Shown: positions 22,001 through 32,096 of the stretch, piece by piece
Layout of the letters: each line of letters begins with the position of its first letter
Numbering within the stretch: the stretch's first letter is position 1
Source of the DNA: Isoetes taiwanensis
Lineage: Eukaryota; Streptophyta; Lycopodiopsida; Isoetales; Isoetaceae
NCBI GenBank assembly: GCA_021234155.1
Contig: JAJEKV010000032.1
Coordinates: forward strand, 9,990,099-10,054,098
DNA: 64,000 nucleotides
Direction: 5' to 3'
Position numbers and translations under genes: made by a program
Notes under the pieces: model-generated
Seen by the model: the letters and a program-made list of their open reading frames with translations, nothing else
The model's database searches: none
What the model was told of the DNA's origin: nothing

Positions 22001-22657
22001 AATGACAATTGATATCAAGACCTGTAAGCAAGCAAGCAATGACAGCTTAAAGTTAGGAATTAATAAGAGTAATTGCAAGGGAAATTTCTTGCCGCAGATC
22101 ATCATTCATAGAGGTCGGAAAAAGACAATGCTGCCATATGGAGTTGTCGCTCTATCAAATTCAGCATCAGAAGCTTTCGCATCTTCCAGTAAAATCCCAT
22201 GTGATGTCCCAGGTAAGTATTCACTTGTCTCCATGAGCTATGGTGCTTGGACTAATTAGTGAATTTCTGAAACCCACTTATTTTGGATATGACAGGGCTG
22301 GGACTACAGGAGAACAGTACTGACAATGATCAAGCAGGTGTAGATTCACATTCCTCTCAGCAGATCCAGAATCTGCAGAAACATTCCCCAAAGGACGCAT
22401 CAGGAAATATGACGCCTACAGACATACCAAGCTGCTCAAACAATGGTAGTGTAGAGTTGAGTAGGACAGGGATGCGTAAAAAGGGCGCATTCTCCCTGAA
22501 GTTTTTCCAGTGCAGAAAGAATGGCATGGACAATAGTCCCATGGTATCTCCACCCACAAACATCTGGCAGAAGCTCAAGAAATTACAGCCTAGCGTGAGG
22601 TGGAAGTTCGGGAAAAGGAATACAAAACCAGCAGAATATTGCACTAGACTGCCTTAG
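16016..22657 (+). CDS. CEP164: CEP164-like centriole/basal-body protein (WW domain plus coiled coil)
   Basis: Exons read from splice sites and frame: 16016-16085, 16153-16264, 16346-16429, 17654-17750, 18790-18835, 18928-19002, 19216-22212, 22296-22657; all junctions are GT-AG and the joined length (3843 nt) is one frame of about 1280 aa. Residues 1-100 match the CEP164 N-terminus in layout: acidic start ([20 protein letters not shown]), [19 protein letters not shown], then the WW half [17 protein letters not shown]. Exon 7 of this set is almost all coiled coil (about residues 180-950). The C-terminus is basic ([17 protein letters not shown]). In animals CEP164 sits on distal appendages and is needed for basal-body docking and ciliogenesis; in a plant it would act on sperm flagella. 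A lysine-rich stretch (18507-18665) may be a further exon whose borders I cannot settle. Confidence 0.75.
19407..19694 (+). repeat. Two 48-residue tandem repeats in the CEP164-like coiled coil
   Basis: Unit 1 (19407-19550) and unit 2 (19551-19694) both begin [11 protein letters not shown] and contain [12 protein letters not shown] followed by ELE-FT. The phase is exact (144 nt) and nucleotide similarity is still high, so this duplication is more recent than the 126-residue repeats downstream. Confidence 0.85.
19962..21270 (+). repeat. Four coiled-coil repeats with a period of about 126 residues
   Basis: The motif [SA]K[LIMV][ML][ED][MIT]xRExM followed by RV/RI..K.LQEE and then VKD-V...LE occurs at 19962, 20337, 20718 and 21096, that is at spacings of 375, 381 and 378 nt. 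Flanking segments (KMLE-E...F) also repeat ahead of the first three. The exon therefore grew by repeated internal duplication. Confidence 0.8.
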
Positions 22658-24214
22658 CTTCCAGTTCTCGTACAGTTCTATTACCCTCTACCATCTCTCT
22701 AATTATAATGGAAAAAGAAAAGATTTATATATAATACATATTTATTTGGGTTCATTGCAGGAAATGAGCCTGGCTGAGACATATACATAAAATACTTATA
22801 TACTTGTTGAACTACACTCGTTCATGCTAGAAGCATCCACCCTACTGATTATACTTTGGTAATGTGATAGTTGCAGAGCTTCAGAGCCAAAGTATCCTCT
22901 AGGACTTCAAATTTTGCTCTGCTTCAAAGCTTTGACTATGCCAGTTTCTTTGCAAGATAAAAGGGTGTCTGAGTGATCTTCATTTTCTGCAGAGGGTGCT
23001 CAATTTTGCAGTAAGTTGGAAAACAATAGCTGCAAGCGAGAAGCAGCAAAAAATTATCTTACAATATATAGATCCAAAGACGGAATAAAGTCTTCGCAAG
23101 CACTTTTGTAAGTTTAGGCAGTGGCACGTGAAGATGATTGTACCAAATTCTTGTTCTACAAAGGAAAACAACCTGTTTTGTACTATGGTAGGCCCGTTTC
23201 TAAAATCGATTTTGCATAAACTCATGTTTCAGCTCAAGATCATTATATTTGATATCAGGTTCAATACGGGATCTCCTAAGTATATAGCGAGTGCCAAACA
23301 TGGCACATTTCATGGTTGTATAAGATAGGGAACCCCAATAAAATTGCTCACATCTTGTACCTATCTCTCGTGGTAATTTTATGCTTCATGTTATTTTTGG
23401 AGTGATCTTGATAATCGCTGTGTTGTTGATGTTACTTTATCTAATAAATAGATGGTCTAATCAAAATATGAAAAGGTTTTCGTAGATGGTCTAATCTAAA
23501 TATGAAAAGGTTTTCGATTGTGGGCTTTTGAAGGACATTTCTTAATGGTTGAAAGAATGGATTTGTTTTGGGCCAGAAGTAGGTGGGTTTTGGATACGAC
23601 CTTCCAGGCCTGATTGCCATGCCGATGCTTATGGAGTTACTACGGTCCGGCATTTTGAAGTGGCGTTGTTTCACTGTCGGATCTGTTGTTATTTCTTGAA
23701 TATTATTGGCCTGGCCGGTTTGCGCATTTTTCATGCGAAAAAGAGTTAATCTTTGCTTTTGGGTCGGTAACCAGACCAAAGGATTTTAACTTCTTTCTTG
23801 CAGATTAGAGTCTACAAAGCTCTATCTAGGGCAAAATTTAGCTTGCCCAGGCAAATTCTGGGATTGTATGCCTTCACAGTTTGTTTCCGGCTAAGGCTGA
23901 AGGCAGGCCTCTGATCCTTTCTTTCTTCCCTTGCTATCAGGAGTGACAGATTTTCAAAATTTCATTTTAAGATTATGGGTTGTTAATCCAATTTATAAGC
24001 GTCAAGTTTGATGCTATTATGCACCGGAATTTAAGCGTGAGAATTCTCTATTTGCCAATAGGAAACCCCTCAAGGTTATTAATTTTCTATTGTCTTTTTT
24101 GAGCCTCGGAGCAATATGTGTATTGTAAGAAATGCTGGACCAGTTAATGTATTATATATTCAGCAAAACTTGTTCGTGAGTGAGTGATTGGTTATGTATC
24201 GGTCTGGCGGAGGC
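22658..24214. other. Spacer after the CEP164-like gene
   Basis: No gene recognised. The first 100 bases hold AT-rich 3' UTR sequence with TATATAATACAT. Two adjacent copies of AAATATGAAAAGGTTTTCG (near 23464 and 23499) mark a small tandem duplication of about 35 bp. Frames at 23441-23779 on either strand show nothing recognisable. Confidence 0.4.
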
Positions 24215-24368
24215 TGATAACAAAAAATGCGTACGTCTGAGGCCAGATATTTGGCACGTAAGGCCTCGGCCCGGTATCTTACGTGCCAAACTGGCCTCGG
24301 ACCGGTACCTTACGTGCCAAATATCCTAGCGAGGACGTACAACCGAGGCCATGCATTTTTTGTTATTA
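24215..24368. mobile_element. Fold-back (MITE-like) element
   Basis: Outer arms TGATAACAAAAAATGC (24215-24230) and its near-perfect complement (24353-24368), a second pair GTACGTC / GACGTAC (24231-24237, 24334-24340), and a perfect 17-bp inner pair ATATTTGGCACGTAAGG (24247-24263) with its complement at 24308-24324. The middle repeats GTGCCAAACTGGCCTCGG-type units. The whole can fold into a long stem. No coding potential; class unknown. Confidence 0.65.
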
Positions 24369-24406
24369 GCCAAGGCAAGGATTTTTTGTTATTAGCCAAG
24401 GCAAGG
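24355..24406. repeat. Perfect 26-bp tandem duplication at the fold-back edge
   Basis: Two identical 26-bp units (24355-24380 and 24381-24406), each beginning ATTTTTTGTTATTAGCC and ending AAGGCAAGG. The first overlaps the right arm of the fold-back element. Being perfect, it is recent. Confidence 0.9.
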
Positions 24407-25920
24407 ACTTGATAACCACTTTGGGACTTAATGGGTGACCGATAACCACCTTATCGGACTTATATGGGTGAAATAGTACCGATAATTAGTTATCCGTACT
24501 GGAGGAGTACTAATCTACACATATAATTTTTTTTTTTTTTCGCACATTTGCACAAACACAAGTTGACACTTTGAAGCAATTTGAAGCTGTCCACATTGCT
24601 GCCAACTAGGAAATTTATCCATGTGGAGAGCCTCATAATCGTTAGATTTGATCCACGGTGGAGGAAAAACATGGAAATTCCAGCGTGTTGATGGGTGGCG
24701 TTGGGAAGTTCTGCCGGCCTCGGAGAGTCTTTAGAATTGGTTTTATTTTTGCGCTCTTGTGGTACTTGAGAATCATGCGGCAAGATTCTGTAGAGCTTCA
24801 ATCCCGACTTTGGAAAACTGGTTTTGAGCATCGTTAGTCCCCGTTGCATTTCTTAGTATCAAGATTGGTTGAAGGTAATGATGCGCTTTTAGCTTTTCTC
24901 ATTACAAACCTTCTAAACCCTAAATATGACGGCTCTGAGATAAGGCTTGCCTCCTGCTTCAAATTCTCTATGGCGGTAAGTTTGGATGGCGTTTATTCTT
25001 GCTTGATTCTAACTTTCCTTAATGCGAAGAATGTAATCTCCGACTCTGCTTTTTCTCTAACATATTTCCAGGATGATCAGAAGTTATGATCGCTTGAAGA
25101 TTACTAATCGAATTGAATAATCGAATTGAAAAGAAAAGCAAGCCATTCGAGCACACCCTAACAGCACAGCAATTTCTCCCGACTTGACTTCCCATTTGCG
25201 GCGATGGTCAACTCTAATTGCTCCCAGACTGTTCCGCTTTTGGACAATGGCTCATGAAATTCATCTGCCTCTCATGAGCACATTGTTGTGATTGACAATG
25301 GCGCTCAGGTGCGGTAGATCCCCTTTCTCTACAATTATTTTTGAAATAAAAATCTATTCGGACTAGTGTACAATATGCCATTATTTGAGATCATTCTCGC
25401 CTAAATTAAATGTGGCATTCTATGTCCTTCATGTCTTTGAATTGAATCATGCTTGCAAGGAATTCATAGTATCTGGCAGAAACAGTTCCTTCTTGTTTTT
25501 GTCCAAGGATGTGTTCTTAAGGACAATCTTAAATCGATGCATAGATCAGCTTATGACATTAGTTTTCACCATTAATTGGAAATATTTGAGGCCACAAACA
25601 CAATTGCCTTTCCTTTAGTGTTCGATCTCGCCATTAGGTGAATGCTTTTGGCCAACCATACAATGATCAATGAAGAACCATAAAATGACCTGAGTGGGTC
25701 TGTTTTCAAGGAGATACTACTTTTAGCATTAATTTGTTTCAATCCCATGTAAAGGGGCCCATTGAGCTTTAAATTTATTAATACTTTGATGTTCTGCAGC
25801 TTAAGGAATTATTGTGAAAATTTTTTGGAATGTTATGTTGTTCTGCTTAGTCAAAGTTTAATCTCCCTGCAAATTTATGGTGTCTAAGCAGATCAGGAAT
25901 ATCAGAAACTGACATGCTAA
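24407..25920. other. Spacer, no clear gene
   Basis: T-run at about 24527-24540. The 81-residue frame at 24844-25089 has no recognisable homology. At about 25200-25310 a short stretch reads HIVVIDNGAQ before a GTGCGG, which recalls the start of actin-related proteins, but it is too short to call. Confidence 0.35.
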
Positions 25921-25921
25921 A

Positions 25922-26146
25922 GTGCTGAAGACTTTCACTTTGGATGAGCTTAAAGAAGCTACTCTCTCATCTGCCAGATAGGAGGCATTTGTGGAGTGGT
26001 GTACACGGAAATTCAGAGAATGGAATTCCTGTTGCCATCAAGCATGAAAAGAAGGTATACCAGTGAAGTTGACATGCTTTCAAAGACTGATCATTTAAAT
26101 CTTGTAAGGCTTGTTGGCTACGCAGACCTAGGCAGGGAACACAAAG
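25922..26146 (+). pseudogene. Receptor-like kinase fragment
   Basis: Reads in pieces: KTFTLDELKEAT (the usual run-in of plant receptor-like kinases), a stop, GGICGVVYTE (Gly-rich loop, normally GGFGxVYxG), GIPVAIKHEKK (the ATP-anchoring Lys in VAIK), then after a frame change SEVDMLSKTDHLNLVRLVGY with ADLGREH (helix C to beta-5). Only the first third of a kinase lobe is present; no catalytic loop follows. Broken by one stop and one frameshift. Confidence 0.75.
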
Positions 26147-27352
26147 TCCATGCCAAATCAGAACTCACGATATCATTTGCACTTTCAGCAAAATCCATGT
26201 TCTGCAAGTGGCCTTCTTCGCGATGATGTCCATCCTATGTAACTTTAGCAAGACATTGTATAGAGAAGAATGATGTACTACTCCCACGTATAATGTAGAG
26301 CCCAAGCTTGTGCAATACTCAAGAAACTTGAAGGAAAGAGTTTTTGAGAGACAGACTTTGAGAAATTTAAAGGAGCTTAATTGGAAAGGTGAATATAGCA
26401 TATATCAAAAATTGATTTGGCCAACTTGCATTGCAGTCATGAACAGGAACTAGGTCGCCTGCTCCCCGCAGTATTTTCTCCAGGCATCTTTATTGTAACT
26501 AGATACACCGCCTGGTAACGCTTTGTCTTGTTATCATGGTTTGCAGGAGTAACAAATTCACAATCAAGGAGGCATAAACAGATTCATGAGTGAGACTCTA
26601 TCCAGCATTGCAAATTGTTTGTGGAAGGATGCATCTTCTAGTGTCTGGATAATGTAGCGAGCTGAGAGCATACAGGTCCTTTTCTCTGCAGAATATAACC
26701 CAGGCCCCCTTTTGTTTGAGTGGGCTATTGCGAGCTCTGAAACCAAAGGTCTGAAGGGAAATCGAAGCTGTTTTTTTGTCTGATGCTGAGGCTCAATAGT
26801 GTTACAATCTCAAGTATTTCCAAATCAACGGAACTCAAATCAAACTGTTAAAGCATCTAAAGTTCGTTGGAGCTTCAATCAATGTATTATTGATTTAATT
26901 ACATAGTCTTCTCAGAACAATCATTCAATCAACTATTAATCTAGTGTTTACAACCAAACTGCCCATATAGCTTCGTCATGGCAACCATTTATACTGGTAA
27001 TCAATTAAATGGTAATCAAGCTAGGAGTGAATTTCCTTTCCATGCCACTTGAGCGTTCCATTAATGCTCCAAACTTCCAATGACCCTTTCTCATGTCATA
27101 ATTAAGCAAAGCTGTCTTCTCCCAAGACAAGTCTACCCTGATGTTGATAACATGCCCCGTGCAATAACATAAATATAGTAATCCCTCGGCTGAAACTTGA
27201 TCGTATGTTGTACCAAGAATGCTTTGATGTCAAGTTTAGCCATTGAATGCCACTTGATGACGCCCTTACAACAGGAATCCTCTTTCCAAAAGATAACTTG
27301 TTCTTTTGCATTTGCTTTTTCTGGGACACATAACTTTTTACGCTCCATCAGG
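26147..27352. other. Spacer, possible old LTR-like sequence
   Basis: No gene supported. Minus-strand frames between 27102 and 27426 are open but unrecognised. The stretch 26860-27100 is of LTR-like composition, but I find no second copy in the window. Confidence 0.3.
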
Positions 27353-27384
27353 TGCGCAATATTGGGTGCACCCAATATTGCGCA
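27353..27384. repeat. Perfect 32-bp palindrome
   Basis: Left half TGCGCAATATTGGGTG is followed immediately by its exact reverse complement, with no spacer. The centre is GTGCAC. It lies in an otherwise unannotated spacer, just before the alpha/beta-hydrolase remnant. Confidence 0.95.
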
Positions 27385-27531
27385 ATAGTCATTGGGTTCC
27401 AGTTCTAGCTCGAGATGATCAGACATTGTTTATAGCCTCATTGTTCATTTGATTATTTAATTGTGAGCATTCTTGTTTCTGTTGCCCCTGGCCTAATATA
27501 GGTTTTCAAGTTGGTGTTAATTGGTTCTCAG

Positions 27532-28363
27532 GGCTATTCAGAGTGGGTTGGTAACCTGGCTAGCTTACCAAAATCAATCGCTGATGCTGGGGTACTAGTC
27601 CATTATATGCTTTAGTCTACTAACTCTGCATGCTACTAGTGTTAACTCATTGAACAGGTAACATTTTGAAGAGTGTGCCTTTACGTTTATATGCAAACTA
27701 TCTAATATTTGTCAAATACTCCTTCAGGGAACTTGTTGATTCGATGCGTATAAGTGATAACTGAAAAGTCCATAATGCTCTCTGATTAAGATGGGCCACT
27801 GAAACATTACTGCTCAGGTTGGTAGATTACACTGCCTCGTGCTTGGATAGGAAGATGCCATGGTCGATTTTATGCTCAGTGAAGGGTACAATGTAGGGAG
27901 CCAAATATCCCAGGTATAAAATTGAAATTGGCAGGCACATTCCAATTGATTATTGGCATTCCTAGAAACATAGATGCGTCCAAATCTTTCGTGCCTTCCT
28001 AAATCTTTAATACATTTTCCCTTTTCAGTTAGTATGTGATATCAAGATTGTGTAAAAAACATCACATATGAAAGAATGGTAAAGAGAGTGAATGTTATTG
28101 TGTTTCCCACAGGTAGAACAGGAGGCTCTCTTGATATGGGGAGATGAAGATAGAATTCTTCCGAAGGATTTTACTAAGGTATCACACCTAAACGACTGGG
28201 TTCTTTTCAGTTTGTGACATTTTCTCCTTTTTTTGTCTAGAAATTCATGAAATATCTTTGGGTGGTGACATTGAAGGTTATAGAAAATTGTGGCCACATA
28301 CCACACGTTGAGAAGCCAGCAGAAGTTGCAGCTGTACTTCTAGAATTTGTGGAAAATGCTTCA
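27532..28363 (+). pseudogene. Alpha/beta-hydrolase gene remnant (3' half)
   Basis: Successive pieces match a plant alpha/beta-hydrolase family in order: GYSEWVGNLASLPKSIADAG (27532-27591), LKSVPLRLYANYLIF with ELVDSMR (about 27666-27748), VGRLHCL then EDAMVDFMLSEGYNV (about 27819-27912), EALLIWGDEDRILPKDF (about 28112-28175) carrying the acid-loop GDED, and VIENCGHIPHVEKPAEV (about 28272-28330), where the His of GH is the catalytic histidine. Intron-like gaps have GT/AG edges, so this is genomic rather than a retrocopy. A TAG replaces the expected codon after GRLHCLVLG, and frames do not join everywhere. The nucleophile half is not found upstream. Most likely a dead gene. Confidence 0.7.
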
Positions 28364-30223
28364 AACAAACTATGCAAACGTAGTTATTCTATACATCTGT
28401 GCATAATTGTTTTTAAGTAGGTGAAATTACTTTTGTCGTTCATTGTGAAGATCCATGACAGTTATTAACATAAAAGCCCAAAGATAATAACTTGCAATTG
28501 AATTCTTTTAAGTGACGAAAATACCTCCAGCCGATTATGCCTAGTTTGGATGAGGTGCTTATGGCTAGCTGCTTTTAAAAATTTGTCTTTAGTGACTGTT
28601 AAGCAGTTTGGTGGTTTCCTATTTGAATAGCAATTATCCCAATCATCAAAACATTTCATCATTTTGACAAACATTGCTTTGAGCAATTGGGACAGTAAAA
28701 AAAACATTGATTTGAAGTATTGAGAATCTCGGACAATGAAAGGCACTATTCTTGAGTTAAGGTGCCAAGCCATCATGTGCTACATATAAGTATATAGCAA
28801 TTTGGGTACATAACTCTAAATTTGATAAAAACACTGCCATTGGTTCCCCAATTCCAATTCCATGTCGAGATAATTTTTTGTGGGGAGGCATTTTATGCCC
28901 TAAATTGTTGAGGCGATGCTCGTAAACGAGCATCATGAATGGTGAAGCCACGAGTGATGGCAAGTCCGGCAGCCCATCAACACCATCTTGTCAATTCCAC
29001 CTGATAACAATGGTAAGAAAATAGATGTAATTTGAGCATTACATTAGAATAATTCCCATAGAAATGAGTTCAATTGCATCCAAAACATTATACATTATTC
29101 ATTCACTCTCACAAAAGAAATGGCATTCTTGCGTTTCAACATATCCCCTCCATTTCATCCTAGTGGGCCATTCTTGTGGCTCGTGTTTAACCAGCCCATT
29201 GCAATTCCAAATTTAGCAGCACAAAAACCATTCTGCACCAAACATAGAATTAGAGAAACAACTCCCATTTTGAACAATCTAAACAAATCACCAATTGTAG
29301 TAGCCGCCCTAGCATTCAGCCATGCTAGTTAGTAAATATCACACAAATTAGTTATATTTACAGGACCCAGTGCCACCAGATTGCTTCAAGGATCAAGGTA
29401 ACTTAATTACCACGACTCCAGGTGCACCATGATAGTATACCTAGAAATTAGCTCTGTTTTTTATGACATTGATATAGGGAACTTCATATTACAAATTATA
29501 GAGGCAAAAGAAAATTATCAAAACATATAATTTATGTAAAAAGTAATCAAATGTGCTTTTGACTAGTTTTTTTTTTTTTTTTTTTTCCCCGTGTGGTATT
29601 TTTTCTCCGCCGCAATTCTAAGACATCTTAATTAGACACGTAGCTTCAAGGGTTCCTCCGCCGCCGCCTTTTTCAAGGCCTGCGACAATACAACTATGCT
29701 CTATGCTCCGTTTTTTAGGAATCCTTGGCGCGGTCCAGATCCTCCCTGCCGGATTGCAAAAAGTGTCTAAATGAAGGCAGATTCACGCTCTAAGTAGCTC
29801 GATTTCTGTAGAATCGATAAGGGTAAAGCAAAGCATGAAAGAAAAGGGAAATATTTTTTGTGGGGATTATGTAGCAAGTTGCACCGCAAAGACTGTAGTA
29901 GAATGACGCCTCCACTGGAACAAGAATTGAAGATCAGGTAGTGTTTTCTCTGTTTACTCGTCATTTATTGCAATGAATTCCCTGCTCCATGTTTTTAGTC
30001 TATACTCCCTTGAAAATTTTAAGTCTAGAAGCATCCGGAATTTTTAGATGTAATTCTTGGATTATAGTAGCTCCATTCAGCAACTGGCATGAAAATGGAA
30101 GCGCACGAGCTCCTGCTCCGGCACAAACACCAGGCAATTTCTGCTAGGCTTCCAAAAATGGTACGACCTCTTACTTTTTGTCCCCATTCTATAATATATC
30201 TAAACGACCCAAAATCTGTAGTC
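28364..30223. other. Spacer with a GC-rich island
   Basis: Mostly AT-rich without genes. T-run at 29567-29586, then a GC-rich block (about 29590-29760, CCGCCGCCGCC) that looks like the 5' leader of a plant gene. At 30089-30160 an ATG frame (MKMEAHELLLRHKHQAISAR, LPKM) ends at GGTACG, a possible first exon with splice donor, but nothing downstream continues it; the TFIP11-like fragment begins on the other strand. The gene, if any, is broken. Confidence 0.35.
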
Positions 30224-30448
30224 TTATTTCATGATCATGGCTATGTAAGCTGGAAGCCCTCTAAGGGCTTCGATTCTTTCCAGAAGTTTTTTCCAAGCTT
30301 TCAAAAATCTGAGCATTGGTTCTGGATCTTGTGGCTCCCATCTATTCATAGCAGCTGCTTCAACAAATGGAGAAACTACTTCCATGATCAATTGCGTATA
30401 TGGGTTCACTTCTGAGAAAATAGCTTCATTGTGCAGCAGTCTGGCCAA
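30224..30448 (-). pseudogene. TFIP11/NTR1 (GCFC domain) gene fragment
   Basis: The minus-strand frame reads NEAIFSEVNPYTQLIMEVVS, then AAAMNRWEPQDPEPMLRFLK and AWKKLL. The RWEPxDPEPxLRFLxxWxKLL block is the hallmark of the GC-rich-factor-like domain of TFIP11 (NTR1/STIP in plants), a spliceosome-disassembly factor. Only about 60 residues are present, and the tail changes to unrelated sequence (ERIEALRGLPAYIA). No flanking exons seen. A captured or leftover fragment, not a gene. Confidence 0.7.
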
Positions 30449-31279
30449 AGCTCCATTACTCCTCTGTCGCTTGAAGTATCATCCACAAGAATGTCCCTTG
30501 TGCAGAAACATTCCTTAAGGATTATCTGTGTGTGCGCTATGTTTTAGCTACAGGAATGCATGTAACAGCATTAGGAATATGTAGCAGATTAGTGCAGATT
30601 CGTGCAAGGGCCAGTTTTGTTGAGAGAGACTTTAAATTTTGTCCTTGATTAATTGGCAAGTGCATAAAGATTACCTAAGATTTATAGTCTTATAGAACCT
30701 GTGCATAATGATGACTACCTAAAGCTTTTGATTTTCCATGATGGTAGATTGGGGAGATAGGCACTTTTCTCTCATTGTTCTTTTACTATGGATATTAATT
30801 GTATAGATACCATTTTGAGGCCACTCTTGCACACATGCAGCAGCGGTTCTAGAGATGGATTCAATGCGGAATACTGCAGCAGCGGTTCTAGAGATGGATT
30901 CAATGTGGAATACTCTTTGCCAAGTATTGGCAAGAATATGGTGTCAAGTTTCAATCTAAACATCATCTTTATTGTTGAGCTAGGTGCCTTACATAGTTCT
31001 CGTTGACTGGGTTTGTTGTTCCTGCATGCAGCTTCATGTAGAAAGTCATCTCCCAAGCTTTACATGCATTTCTATCAAAGCAATCCCAAAATTCTATTCA
31101 AAAACAGATTTTATTTTATTTTTATTTTTTTTTCGAGGGCATTGCATTTATAGAAAATACATAAGTTCCTTTGCTTATAAAAGCAAAGTATATCAGAAAT
31201 TCAGAAGTTTTGATACTAATATAATAGCTATAAGCTTATAACCAAAAATTAAGATAAATGAGAATAAATCCGAGATAAA
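30449..31279. other. Spacer with a 39-bp tandem duplication
   Basis: Two near-identical 39-bp units at 30836-30874 and 30875-30913 (each starting TGCAGCAGCGGTTCTAGAG), differing at one position. The period is a multiple of three. Otherwise no gene or known repeat; T-rich run near 31110-31132. Confidence 0.6.
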
Positions 31280-31727
31280 AAATACTACTGGGAGAGCTGT
31301 CATTATCCAAAGTGTTATCCCTGTAGCTTCTATAGAGACTAACTGGTCTCTTGGCTTGAGTCATTATCACGAAAGGCTTCTATTCTTTAGGTCATGGTAC
31401 AGTGGCAGGTAGCTCCCTTCTCCAATGCTTTCCAAATCGATTTGGGATAGAATTGGGGGTAGGAACCCAACTTGGCCACTAATTTTAGCAAGTCTCCCCT
31501 GGCCAATCGAAGTGGGCCAGATGACGCTCCCTAATTAGCTGACATTTACTAATTAATAACATTAATTAGTCTAATTAGGTTATTTAATTCACTAACAATT
31601 TAGCATAGCTAATAAAAGCCCTTTTAGGTTAGCCCAAGTTATCCCCTATTGACCCCCAAGAGTCTACTTATACTCGGTGATGTGTCATAGTTTTTACACG
31701 TATACCATATAATCACATGGAACATCA
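31280..31727 (-). repeat. Presumed 3' LTR of an antisense gypsy element
   Basis: On the minus strand a polypurine tract (CAATGGGGGAGAATG, 31742-31728) is followed directly by TGATGTTCC, the expected position and start of a 3' LTR downstream of a gypsy integrase. The far end is uncertain; I place it near 31280. No partner 5' LTR is in the window. Confidence 0.45.
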
Positions 31728-31764
31728 CATTCTCCCCCATTGGAATAATGATGTCATCAGCATC

Positions 31765-31995
31765 ATTTGACTCGGCTCTTTTGCCGGGTTTGAGCAGCTA
31801 ATAAATACCCTCGAACTTCCTCAACCAAAACCTGCATATCTGTAAGTAACTGCTGAGAGACTTCCACCTTGGAAACTGGATTATGCCACATGTCTGGAGT
31901 AAGGCATTGGTAGCATTAGTTGATCATAAAAGGAGATATCCTTGAGGACTCCTGTTTAGTACTGTTGTAAGCAAACTCCACCAAATGGATATAAT
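31765..31995 (-). pseudogene. Ty3/gypsy integrase C-terminal fragment
   Basis: Minus-strand translation gives DYIHLVEFAYNSTKQESSR, ISPFMIN, a stop, CYQCLTPDMW, then LLTDMQVLVEEVRGYLLAAQ and TRQKSR. This is the end of the integrase core of plant gypsy elements (consensus xxVEFAYNxSxHxSTxxSPFxxxYG and VRxxLxxAQxRQK). It ends close to the polypurine tract. The rest of the element (RT, RNase H, gag) is missing. Confidence 0.75.
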
Positions 31996-32096
31996 CTGCT
32001 CATTGGGAGTTCTACGACACTTCAGGAGCTGGTCAATTACGTCACCAACCTAGATTACTTTTTCCCCGAGAGAGGGAAAGCACCTCCCCCCAGGAC

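Noticed and set aside
25200-25310. Start of an actin-related protein (HIVVIDNGAQ)
   Set aside because: Only about ten residues resemble the family; no following exon with the actin fold.
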